DNA of 47,909 bases from a virus: positions 1-47,909 of IMG/VR virus record IMGVR_UViG_3300042197_000276; one strand, 5' to 3'. The notes under the pieces were generated by a model. The model was not told where the DNA came from, searched no databases, and worked only from the letters and a program-made list of their open reading frames with translations. Of this stretch, positions 1 through 10,100 are shown one piece after another. Position numbers and translations under genes: made by a program. Every line of letters starts with the position of its first letter. The stretch's first letter is position 1.

Positions 1-144
1 CAGCTATCGGATTTATTTTGCAAAAGTTCCAAATCTTCCTTGTCAAAGCCGGGTCAACTTGTTATAGAGTATATAGAGCAAGCCAAGAAAGAAGTTTCTG
101 AAGAGAAGAGAACCTTGGTAAAGGAATACGACGTTGACAATTGA
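1..144 (+). CDS. C-terminal fragment of an unknown protein (5' end outside window)
   Basis: Reading frame 1 is open from the first base to a TGA at 142-144. It gives the last 47 residues of a protein that begins upstream, ending in KEYDVDN. The fragment is charged, with a helical Lys/Glu-rich stretch (QAKKEVSEEKRTLVKEY). No motif is recognisable and no function can be given. It overlaps the next gene by 11 bases (TTG start at 134), the tight overlap typical of this operon. Confidence 0.6.
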   Translation, partial: QLSDLFCKSSKSSLSKPGQLVIEYIEQAKKEVSEEKRTLVKEYDVDN

Positions 145-544
145 AATCAATAGCTGGACAATAGCATTCTTGCTATCACTAGCATTTATCGTATTGCTTA
201 TTTCATACATCAGATTTCTTCTGAAGAATCTGAATTTCGTATCGTCAAATATAACAGAGTTGAATAACGAAGCAGTTAGCTTCACTTCTCACCTAAAAAG
301 CATCTATGAACTTGAAAGCTTTTATGGTGATGAAACTCTTGGCGGCTTGCTAGAGCATGGAATGCACTTCACATCAAAAATCGAGCAGTTCTCTGAAATC
401 ATGGACTTGACAAACGAGCCTCTGCAAGAACTTGAAGAAGAAGACGAACAAGAGGAACAAGAAGATGACGAAACAGAGAATGAGCCGAAGTTCAAAGCCA
501 ACCAAGAAATACTTTACGCAGGAACACGAAGACGCGATTCTTGA
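134..544 (+). CDS. small N-terminally anchored membrane protein with acidic tail
   Basis: A 136-residue protein read from a TTG start that overlaps the end of the preceding gene. Residues about 8-30 form one strongly hydrophobic helix, consistent with a single inner-membrane span. The middle (about 45-90) is helical, and residues 98-117 are almost all Glu, Asp and Gln. The acidic run is encoded by GAA/GAC repeats that also encode, in another frame, the Lys-rich region just before the next gene. From memory, small membrane proteins of this kind lie next to gene 55 in some T4-like marine phages; their function is not known to me. The TTG start is the only choice that keeps the whole membrane helix. 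The call as a real gene is fairly safe; the role is unknown. Confidence 0.65.
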   Translation: MTIEINSWTIAFLLSLAFIVLLISYIRFLLKNLNFVSSNITELNNEAVSFTSHLKSIYELESFYGDETLGGLLEHGMHFTSKIEQFSEIMDLTNEPLQELEEEDEQEEQEDDETENEPKFKANQEILYAGTRRRDS

Positions 545-1163
545 GTACGTCGCTACTAACGACAAGAAGATAAGAACAGACTTATATATAAAGCTTATCG
601 GACCAGCATTCGATGAGATGGTAGACAAGATAGTCTTTACATACAAGTTTACTACGCTACCAAACATAGAATATCTTCGTGATGAGTGTAAGATTTGGCT
701 TATCACCATCTTGGACAAGTACGATGTAAGTCAAGGTTCCAAAGCCTTCTCGTACTTCTCAGTAATAACCAAGAACTGGTTCATCCATAAAGTCAAACGT
801 AAGTCGAAGAAGAACCAAACAGAATTAGACATTCAAGAAATGCCGAAAGATCTTGAACTTCGTTATCTATCAGAAGACAACAAATACGAAGAAACAAGAG
901 AACACGACGAGCTTATCGATAATCTTCGTGCCAACATGATTGATTGGATGGAAGAATCTGATAAACCAAACGATGAAAAAGTCATAAAAGCCATACAAGT
1001 GCTTTTCGAATCCGCTCATGAAATTGAAATTTTCAACAAGAAAGCTATTTACTTATACTTGAGAGAAATAACAGGTCTAAACACCAAACAAGTTGTTTCT
1101 TCTCTCAAGAGACTGAAGCTTAATTACCAAGAGTTTCGAAATCAATGGGAAAAGGATCTATGA
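465..1163 (+). CDS. 55: gp55-like late-transcription RNA polymerase sigma factor
   Basis: A 232-residue protein resembling T4 gp55, the small sigma factor that directs host RNA polymerase to late promoters. The best landmark is KAFSYFSVITKNWFIHKV followed by a Lys/Arg-rich run, which matches the gp55/sigma region-2 core (in T4, [23 protein letters not shown]). The C-terminal 60 residues (NKKAIYLYLREITGLNTKQV and on) look like a helix-turn-helix, which makes the protein longer than T4 gp55 (185 aa). I chose ATG 465 because AGAGG lies at 451-455, nine bases upstream; a TTG at 432 and an ATG at 480 are alternatives. The start lies inside the previous gene (80-base overlap). The stop overlaps the next start (ATGA). 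It probably drives the structural genes that follow. Confidence 0.85.
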   Translation: MTKQRMSRSSKPTKKYFTQEHEDAILEYVATNDKKIRTDLYIKLIGPAFDEMVDKIVFTYKFTTLPNIEYLRDECKIWLITILDKYDVSQGSKAFSYFSVITKNWFIHKVKRKSKKNQTELDIQEMPKDLELRYLSEDNKYEETREHDELIDNLRANMIDWMEESDKPNDEKVIKAIQVLFESAHEIEIFNKKAIYLYLREITGLNTKQVVSSLKRLKLNYQEFRNQWEKDL

Positions 1164-1456
1164 GCAACGAAGTAGACAAACACATAACAAGTGCCATAAA
1201 GAACATCGAAGAGGACAGAGAGGTTACTAGAGAGCTTCTTGACGATGTTATGCGTCTTCTTGCCAAAGATGAAGAAAACCATAAGTTTGCCGGTTCCGTC
1301 GCAGCCAAATATGTAGAAACGCTGCAACGTTCGAATGAGCAATTAGTGAAGATTGCCATGATACTCCAGAAGCGCGAAACCGCTGCTGCTGACATCACCG
1401 ACTTAGACAAAGATAAGATTTTTGATCTATTACAAAACGAAGGAGGAGAAAGTTAA
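1160..1456 (+). CDS. probable terminase small subunit (gp16-like)
   Basis: A 98-residue, almost wholly helical protein. An Asp/Glu-rich helix (about 18-40) is followed by a second long helix (NHKFAGSVAAKYVETLQRSN, then EQLVKIAMILQK). The pattern resembles the central oligomerisation region of T4-type small terminases, in which a helical hairpin precedes a short disordered tail (T4 gp16 has RHMEVFATLMGQMTTTN then REILKLHKDM in that place). TerS recognises DNA and stimulates the TerL ATPase. ATG 1160 overlaps the sigma-factor stop as ATGA; ATG 1145 is an in-frame alternative. The gene lies about 44 kb from terL here, so the call rests on the helix pattern alone. If wrong, it is a small helical protein of unknown role. 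Confidence 0.5.
   Translation: MSNEVDKHITSAIKNIEEDREVTRELLDDVMRLLAKDEENHKFAGSVAAKYVETLQRSNEQLVKIAMILQKRETAAADITDLDKDKIFDLLQNEGGES
1440..1447 (+). promoter_or_regulatory. strong ribosome-binding site of the tail-hydrolase-like gene
   Basis: The stretch AAGGAGGAG near 1439-1447 is an almost complete anti-16S match, eight bases before the ATG at 1456. That ATG shares its first base with the previous stop codon (TAATG). This supports high expression and fixes the start of the 564-residue protein. Confidence 0.7.
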
Positions 1457-3150
1457 TGGCTGAATTACCAATCGCAGGTGCTCCTACGATTCCTGTGGCC
1501 CCACCAACACCGGCACCTCCCGCCGCTCCCGCCGCACCGGGTGTTCCCGCTCCTGCCGCGCCAAATCCGAACGCTAATCCAACCACCACCACTCCAGCAA
1601 CAGGCACTCCCGCTGCCGTTGTTCCCCCAACACCCGCCGCTACCCCAACTGCTGGAGCACCAGCAGAAAATGCCGGTGAAGAAAAACTATCTATCCAAAC
1701 GTTTGCAACACATCGTCAACGCGGTGGTATAAGTGTTAAAAATTACAATGCTGCTTTGATGGATCCGTGGCCTTTACTGAGAGAGGTCACAAATACTGTA
1801 GTATATCCAAATCCTCCACCAATAGTGGGACAAAAATTAGCTAAAGTCATTGCGGTTAAGAAAGACCTTACTCTCCCAAACATGAATTACTTTGGTAATT
1901 CTGAAGTAATGAAATCATATGGTGATAGAAAGTGGATTGCGGCTGTTTGCAGGGTAGAAGAGTTACATGGCTCGGTTCAAGAACCAAGTACAAATTTAAC
2001 AAGCACCGATTCAAAATTGACAATGGGTTCGCTAGATGCTACTTTTGCTAGAATGCATAAAGCAGTATTTTATGCACCCCAAGACGATTTATTTAATAGT
2101 GCAGGCGTATCTTCTCTAGAAGCCGGTGATTGGGTTTACGTCGAGCATGAAGACAAAGTTCTAAATGCGAATGGCTGGATTAAGGGAGTAGCAATGAAAA
2201 AAGACGTTTCTACTTTCGCTGCTCTCGCAAGTGCATTAGGTGGTGCCCTCGGTGGCCTCGGCGGTCTTTTCGGTGGCAGTGGTGTGGGATCTTCCGGCGC
2301 AATTCTTGGTAATAGCGCGCCGGTACAATTACCACCCGGTCAGTACCCATTGGTTATGAGATACGCTGCTGAAAAAGGTATTGCAAGCGATTGGCCTACA
2401 AATCTTGGAGATGGTCATATATGGGCATTCGGCATTAGAGATCAAGACAATGCAAATATCGATAAGTTCGTTGATATAGGCGGCGCATGTTGGAAAGAAG
2501 GAGGATCATTTAAATACTTTGAATGGGCCATCAGTACAAAAAACGGATTAAAATATGGTTTTTTGGCCGGTCTAGGCGGTACTTTACGGCCCACTCCACT
2601 TTTGCAGGATAAGAAGCCATTAGAAGCTATGTACTATGCAACCGGTAGACACAAAAGAAACGAACCCGTGGCGAACGCATATAAAGCTTTTAATCCTGAT
2701 AATCCTCGAGAATCGGCTTGGACATTCGGCGAGAAGACGTACAGAACATTCCCTTGGGATATCGTTAACAACGATCCAAATAAATTTTATGCAAGAGGAG
2801 CATACTCGCGTGGCATGAACATGCACCGTACCACTGGCGATGGCCGCGAAGCTCCCCGTGTAAGTAATTGGTCAGAAGGATGTCAAGTATGGAATAGTAG
2901 TACGGGGTTGGGACACATGTTGGAAATCGCAGCGAAAGGCGCAGATGGTGGTAAATTTCGGTATGTTATCCTGAACAAATGGTGGACAGGAGCGAAACCA
3001 GATTTATCTGGTGTAGGTCCACCTACTCAGGTACAACCACCTACAGCACCCGCTTCATCCGAACCTCCGGTTGGTAATGGCGTATTAGACCCAACTCGCG
3101 CTGGACCCGGCTGGGATGAGGCATCTGAAGGTTCCGGTGTACTACTATGA
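1456..3150 (+). CDS. tail-associated protein with YkuD (L,D-transpeptidase)-like catalytic motif
   Basis: A 564-residue protein. Residues 1-75 are a Pro/Ala/Thr-rich flexible arm with no globular content. Residues about 80-245 look like mixed beta structure (GDWVYVEHEDKV... recalls the OB folds of baseplate hubs). A Gly/Ala/Leu-rich low-complexity linker follows (about 255-290). The last third contains MNMHRTTG with H457, then WSEGCQVW with S473 and C476. The spacing (15 residues between the His and the Ser of SxGC) fits the H-X14-17-[ST]-x-G-C pattern of YkuD-type L,D-transpeptidases and related cell-wall enzymes. A Pro-rich tail ends the protein. Its place at the head of the tail block, just before a spike-like gene, suggests a gp5-like role in opening the peptidoglycan. 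The enzymatic call is inference from the motif; a structural protein with a degenerate domain is possible. Confidence 0.6.
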   Translation: MAELPIAGAPTIPVAPPTPAPPAAPAAPGVPAPAAPNPNANPTTTTPATGTPAAVVPPTPAATPTAGAPAENAGEEKLSIQTFATHRQRGGISVKNYNAALMDPWPLLREVTNTVVYPNPPPIVGQKLAKVIAVKKDLTLPNMNYFGNSEVMKSYGDRKWIAAVCRVEELHGSVQEPSTNLTSTDSKLTMGSLDATFARMHKAVFYAPQDDLFNSAGVSSLEAGDWVYVEHEDKVLNANGWIKGVAMKKDVSTFAALASALGGALGGLGGLFGGSGVGSSGAILGNSAPVQLPPGQYPLVMRYAAEKGIASDWPTNLGDGHIWAFGIRDQDNANIDKFVDIGGACWKEGGSFKYFEWAISTKNGLKYGFLAGLGGTLRPTPLLQDKKPLEAMYYATGRHKRNEPVANAYKAFNPDNPRESAWTFGEKTYRTFPWDIVNNDPNKFYARGAYSRGMNMHRTTGDGREAPRVSNWSEGCQVWNSSTGLGHMLEIAAKGADGGKFRYVILNKWWTGAKPDLSGVGPPTQVQPPTAPASSEPPVGNGVLDPTRAGPGWDEASEGSGVLL

Positions 3151-3167
3151 TGGTATGGAGTTAAACA

Positions 3168-4100
3168 ATGTCAATTTTTACCAAAAGTGTTAGAAGGTAT
3201 GATCCTGCAAAGGATAAACAAACACTGAAAGAAAAGAAAGATTCAAGGAAACTACAAAAAGATAAAATTCTAAAAAGAGGTCTGAATGGCGATCATCAGC
3301 CAGAGGCTGTGCCAAATTATATTTCGGGCAATGGCGATATAGTCCAGAGAGGCATTAGTAATAGCTGGATAGTGCATACTAGAGACCGCCCCGGTTCAAG
3401 GGCATCAGGTCACGGTGGAGCAGGAGAAACTGATTCTGCTACAATAGATATTTGTGTTGGAAGAAGAGGTAATTCTGACCATTATGTAGATCCGAACTTT
3501 AAAACAGATGCTGCAAGAATTTATATTTCTCAAAGAACGGATTTAGATACTAATTTTAATCTTGTTGATGGCTCTTTCGTTTCGAATGATGCTTCTGGTA
3601 TTGGATTGAAAGCAGACGCGATTAGAATTGTTGCAAGAGAAAATATTAAAATCGTTACTGGTCCATTTCCTGAAGAATCGAGCACAAACGGAGGTTTCAA
3701 ATTTGCCTCTCAAGGAATTGACCTTATAGCAAATAATGAAGACAAAACTTTACAACCAATTCCGCTTGGCGATAATCTTTTAGAGTGTCTTGAAGTTATG
3801 TTAGAAATGATTTCCGATATATCATCGATTGTCGATCATATTCAGGCCCAGCAGTCCTCACTAGAAAATACAATTAAAAGCCATACCCATTCGCTTAGTC
3901 TAGGAAACATGGGCTTGCCACTGACATTAAATGCGGATATTCCTTTACTTACACATACTGGATTAAAAGCAGTAAAACAATTAACTAACGTCAGTCTACC
4001 ATTGTTTGATCATTCTTATAATATGGAAAACTTTAAGGGCGACTATTTAAGGATAGAAGGTCCGAAATTTATTTGTAGTACAAAGAATAGAGTTAATTAA
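3168..4100 (+). CDS. baseplate spike / hub-associated structural protein
   Basis: A 310-residue protein. The N terminus (1-35) is strongly basic with Lys/Asp repeats. Residues about 95-175 have the beta-rich pattern seen in phage spike and gp5-C/VgrG-like proteins, including DAARIYISQ and GLKADAIRIVARENIKIVTG. The segment around 195-240 (IPLGDNLLECLEVMLEMISD) is a helix that leads to KSHTHS, a common feature of baseplate spike proteins. It follows the hydrolase-like gene by 17 bases with TATGGAG as the ribosome site. The pair plausibly replaces T4 gp5 plus its spike. I recognise the family by its pattern and not as a named T4 gene. Confidence 0.6.
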   Translation: MSIFTKSVRRYDPAKDKQTLKEKKDSRKLQKDKILKRGLNGDHQPEAVPNYISGNGDIVQRGISNSWIVHTRDRPGSRASGHGGAGETDSATIDICVGRRGNSDHYVDPNFKTDAARIYISQRTDLDTNFNLVDGSFVSNDASGIGLKADAIRIVARENIKIVTGPFPEESSTNGGFKFASQGIDLIANNEDKTLQPIPLGDNLLECLEVMLEMISDISSIVDHIQAQQSSLENTIKSHTHSLSLGNMGLPLTLNADIPLLTHTGLKAVKQLTNVSLPLFDHSYNMENFKGDYLRIEGPKFICSTKNRVN

Positions 4101-4129
4101 GAGTTAGTAATACGAGGATAATTTTTAGT

Positions 4130-7100
4130 ATGCCAAAGCCAAGTGATTCAAACCTACCACCTTCTCCTAGACCTATAAATGTCAACCTAAATTGTACTGT
4201 TGAAATAACTGTAGAAGAGACAGTACAAATACCCGCACCCGGTTATGGGTTTGGAACTGTTACTAGAGAAGTCGTTAAAACTGTAACATACCAAGAAGCT
4301 GTGACTGTTTACAATGCAATCGGCTTGGCTGATGTTCCAGTTAATTGTAGAGATGCGTGGTGGGACATTGAACTTATTAAGAGCGGCGGCACTAGTACAA
4401 CTATAGAGACAGATTGTACTATCAATATAACAGTCGAACAAACAGTACCAGCACCCGGTTTTGGAGTAATCACACTTCCTGTACCCAAGACTGTAACATA
4501 CGAAGAAGCAGTAACTGTCTATTCTGCCATTGGGTTAGAAGAAGTTCCAGTTGGATGTAGGGGAGAATGGTGGGACCAAGAGACAGCCGCTGCAACCGGC
4601 TGTACTGTTGAAATAACTGTTGAGGAAACATATCAACAACCGGGTTTTGCACCTGTTACTAGGGATTTTGTTAAAACCGTAACCTATGAAGACGCAGTAA
4701 CTGTTTACAATGCTATTAGTCTGGAAGATGTGCCACTCAATTGTAGAGGTTTTTGGTGGACTTTAGAGAATTCTAGAAGTAGCTCAGGTGGTGCCCAAAG
4801 ACCACAGGTCAAAGAAGACTGCTATTTTACATATAATGAAGAAGTATACACAGAAAACTTTGGTAGTTCTGGTTTTGGCACTATTGAAATCATAGAAAAA
4901 ACTATAAGCTGGAAAGAAGCATTTAAGTCTGGTCGCATAACACTAGAAGAAGTACCTGAAGAATGCCGAGAAGCTTGGTGGTATAACGAAGCTGGACTAA
5001 GCCAGTTTGGCACCCCGACACAGGCAGGAACAGTAACCAGTTTTGGTCCTCAAGTTATAGGTCAAGGAGGAGCTACACTTAATACAACTTCTACTCCTAA
5101 TATACCAATGATAGAAGTTCCAAGGCCGGGAACCGGCCAAGTGCCATCAATAGAAATTCCATTACCAGAAGGCGTTGAAACTAGAGTATCCGATCTAATA
5201 GAACCACAAGAATTTGAAATTATATGCGAAGGTGAAAGAAAACTTATAAATTATTGTTCCTCTTTTGTCACTACTCCAAAAACAATCATGATTGATTGGA
5301 CAAAAATTGATAGGACACAACCTTATTTCCTAGAAGACAAGAATAGGTATTATGTATCTTTTGATATTGTAGCAGACAGTCTATCTAGTGTTAAAAACTC
5401 TATTGATTCAAACAAGCAAGAAGTATTGAATATAATTTTGAATGCATTTAATTTGATATTAAAAACAGATGCAACTTATGATATTCAAACTATCATAAAG
5501 TATGAAAATATTTATTATGAATCTAGAGATATGTTACCTTCGAAAATTCTATACAGTATTCGAAGCAAAGACTTATTCAGCATCACAGGCACAGAACCAG
5601 ACGCAATCGATGCATTAGTGGAAGCTATAAGCGGTTTATCCCCAGAAGCTTCTGTTGTAAAAAAACAAACTTTCAAAGTTAGAGAACTCTACGCAGCAAT
5701 CAGACAAATTTCTAATAAATTAGAAAGGTATGCTTTTAACTATGAATTATGGTTATTTTCAACAGGTGGCCGAACACAGCCCTTGGTGGAATCTGCCGTT
5801 TCGTCAGGAAGAGCAGCACCTAAAATAAACTTAAATTCGTTGTCTAAAGACCATAAATTATGGAAAAAGTTGGATAATGCATTTACAATTTTGTTTGGTA
5901 AAAATGGTATTAATCTCCACGATGCTTTTGGGCCACCTAACGCCACTACTCCACCAACAGTAACAATAACTTATTCTAAGATAGACTTGGAAGATCCCGA
6001 AGAAGTACCTTATATCTCCAACATAAAATTTCAATCCTCGTCTAGACCAGCAACAGATCTAGTATGGAAATATGGGGAAGATCCGTTAGGAGGATTCAAG
6101 CAGGAAGAAGTAATTTCGAACGATACGACAAGAAATTACATGTTTTTAATGGAACAAATTTATAGGCTTGAAAGAGGTTCAACTAAATGGATGGAATTTA
6201 TCGAAACCTACAGATATCCTAGAATAAAAATACTTAACGACGACGGACCTAATGCAGTCATTGGCAAAGGTCTTGGGCTTTTGAAAGATTTATCATCTGA
6301 AGCCTTCGAAAGAGTTTTGGTAGATCTTCAAGAAAGTGAATTTAAGTTTAATTTATTAGCTGAAAAATACAACAAGCAATATCCAAATAAGAAGGCAATA
6401 AATCAGAAGATAAAACAAGATTTAGATTTGGAAAACTTCGGGGAGAAGGTAGCTAGAGGTTTACTAGTAGACCAAAGCAGAGTAGAAGCAGGAGATCCAT
6501 TGGCAGAAATGATTGATGGAATGATAGCTAGAGGTTTTGAATACCAAAGAGCTTCAAAGGATGAAGATGCTAAAGAAAGCGCGAAGATTCTTGAGCAGCC
6601 ACCATCAAAATATATATTAGGCCAATTCGGGAAGAATTTCCATAGGTTCTTGATGGTTCTTGGAATTTCCGTCGTAGCTAGAGCAGTTCCGCTAGAAAGA
6701 CTACAAGAATTAAATATTAGAGAAAAACTAAAACTTATAGATCCAATTGGTATTCTTGAAAAAGCTTTAGAGGACGCTTATACAAAGGTCCGTACAGCCG
6801 TAGAAGATTCGGAAGAAGTGCAAAAAGGAATTAATTTTATAATTAAACTTGTTAATGGTATCCTTAATAGCCCCGCTTTTGATCCTAGACTATTGGCAGC
6901 GTTTGACGATTATCTGAGTGAAAATCCACCGAAAGATGTATCGAGCACATTCTTTCAAGGAGATCCGACTACTCTTCGTGGTAAGATGGAAGCTGCTTTA
7001 AAAGCATTGACAGAAAAAGAAGCCACCGCTGAAGGGACTACACCTCCAGCCGATGTTCCAATACCAGCATTTACGCCAGAAACAGTGAACAACACAAAAG

Positions 7101-10100
7101 ATGCGCTGAATGAGAACGGAGGCGATTTATCGGATAGAGAAGAAGTTTCTAGCGAATCTTCAAAAATAATGTGCAATGGTTCTGTCGATCCAAGTGTTAA
7201 TCCCGGTGTATCTGGCATATTCTGGTACGTCAGAGATCAGGCTAGCGTTAATACCCCTAGAGGTTTCAACAATCGTTTTGAAAACTCAACAGGTTGTCCG
7301 ATTGGAGCTACAAGAATACCGGATGGAAGTCCAGAATATCAATTATATTCTCAACAAGAGCTTCAAACTGTTTCGTTTACGCCCCCGCCAGCTTCTGAAA
7401 CACCTGCAACTCAAAGGGATCCAGTAGAAGACCAGATAGGTTCTATCTATCTTGGATTTGGATTATTAGACTTCATTAAGAGTGGGAATGCTGAGATAAA
7501 TATTGATCTAGTATCACGAAATCTAGAGGGAGAAGTTATAGGAAGATTAGAGTTAGATCAACTTCCAAATACTTTGGTATCCAAATATGATGAAATAACT
7601 AGTGATTTAGATATCCTGAAAGAAAGCTACTCAAATTGTGAGGAACCACCACCAGAAATTTATGAAAAATATAAAAAGTATGGTGAAGCCATTAAAGAGT
7701 TCTTTGACCGAGATAAGCCAAAGAAAACTAAGCTTGAAAAGAAGAAAGCCAAAAAGAAGAAGTTAAGAGACTTAAAAGCAGTTTTAAAGTTATTATTCAC
7801 TGCGTATATAATAAATCTATATTACGTTGCTGTTACTGCTATGATAAAATTAGCATATCAGTTGATTAGGCAACTGTCGCTGAATCTTAGTTGTGCTCAA
7901 TTCTCGGTACTACTATCAAAGGGTTTCGATGGGAATACATTTACTCCTAGAAATCCTTCGGCTGGTTCAGGTTTGGAGCCAAAGAATGGAAACGGAATTA
8001 TTTCGGCGGTTGCAGATGCTATGAATGCACTGAATCCTATGGCTCCAAAACTCGATGAAGATGTAATAATTGCTGCTCTAGCTGACATATCATCAGTAGT
8101 TGGATTTTACGATGCATCTGGAAACCCAGAAGATATATCTCAGCTAGAAGAATTTTTCTTCCAAGTAAGCTCTTTGCTCACCGTCCGAGAACAATGTGAT
8201 TTATTCTCAGGAGTTCCTTCTGTTGATACAATGACTATCGTTAAGAATTTGATTTCATTAAGATTTTCCAGCCTTCCCATGTCAAAAGAAGAGGAAGACA
8301 TTAAAAAACTATTTTCTGCTATGGGATCACTTACTGGTAAGATATGCTATGAAGCTAATAGTCCCGGCTACATCGACGCAACAACAATGCCTGTCAATAG
8401 CGTACTTTGTACCAAACCATCGGACTACGAAGAATATGTAGCTACTAGAACTTATCTATTAGAGTATAAGAACGTTGACGGCGGCGTAAGTAACGAAGAA
8501 ATAAATGAACAGATTGATTTGTTGTGTAGAATCTCTAGGAGTACTATTGAGGAGTTAGTTAGGCAATTCCTCTCAGATAATCCGTTTGCATCTTACTATG
8601 ATCAACTTGATGATCCTTTAACACTATGTGGTCGCGGTGAAGTCGTTCCCGGTTCGATAGCAACACTAACAGAACAAGTCAATCCTATATACGAGAACAT
8701 TGTATCTTCATTAGAAATGATCTTCATGGAAGAAACAGTTGGAGGTAACGGTTTATTAAATAATATTCTGTCCAATAAGGCAGGCATGGCATATCCCGGT
8801 TATTTAGCACTAGAGAGCATCTTTAGCGGAGTTCCAAATGTTGCCAATCCATTCCCGATCATTGAAGTTAATTCTAAATATTTAGCTACTTGGATGCGCG
8901 AAAATATGGCAGTTTTAGGGTCAGCAGAAGCTGCTCGTATTACTAGTTTGCCATTGATGGTGAATACAACCGATATTGGATTGATATCGAATGTAGAGTT
9001 AGAGGCATATAGAGTAGTATTAAATATAGATCCTAAAAAACCTTCGACATTCCCATCCTACAGACAGTTATTTGAAATTGTAGGTAATCCTAAAAACGCC
9101 CTCAGAACGATTAGCTTTGTCGCTCCCGAGAATAAACGGAAAAATATAGAAGTATCTTCGTTCGCTCTAGATCCTAGTAATAGAATTTATTCTTCGAATT
9201 TCTTTATCATTCCTCACAATGGAACCTTAAATAAAAACTATAGCTCTTTAACCACAACGATTGTGGATTATAATCCATTTTCTGTTTCTTTAAATACGAC
9301 TTGCAGTATTCCACAGCCACCTCTACCATTACAAATCGCACCAGTTCAGGTAGATGCAGGCATGAATAATCTACTTAAAAAATATGATATAATGAATATT
9401 GTAAAAGACGAGAAAGATTATAGAATTTCAATATATGAAAATCCATCTTTATTAGTACCAACGATTAACACACAAGATAAAACTCAAGTTTCTAATCAGG
9501 CAATAATATTCTCTGATTTAATCTTTAATTCTCTAAAGAATTCCGGTAAGGATATTGGCACACTCAGTGAGCAATTCACGCAATATTTGAACAAAGATTA
9601 CTATAATTTTGTTTTCAATAGTTTCTTAGATGGTATTATAAAAATTCCTTCCTTAAATGAAAAGAATTTGTCTTACGGCTTTACAGATAGAAAGATAAAT
9701 CTATTAAACTCTACCCATGTTAACACGTTAACTGGTGCCCCCGCGCCGGTTAAACCAGAGTTCTTTGAAGGTACTGAAAATCTACCAGCAGCTTACTTCT
9801 ACAATGCGTTGCAAGATACTGTTATAAATTTCTATAATCTTTTGATAAATGACGCCGATAGTAGGTTTGCTCCAATTAAGAGAAACATACCAGACTTAGC
9901 CAGTCTAGTGGAAAAAATGAGTAGTCTATATGTATATCTTCCCGAAGATGATAGAGAGGCCACTGATTTGTCCAACCAGATGCCTTTTGATATGATAATC
10001 CCCAGATCCTCATTTGCCACTTCTCAGGGTTTAATAGAAGCCTCAATGATGGTATTCTCTTATGAAATGTATGTAAAAGGTTTCTCTTTGTTTAATACGA

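Noticed and set aside
1478-1732. 84-residue alternative-frame protein rich in Pro and Leu
   Set aside because: It is the shifted reading of the Pro/Ala/Thr arm of the 564-residue protein; low complexity keeps it open.
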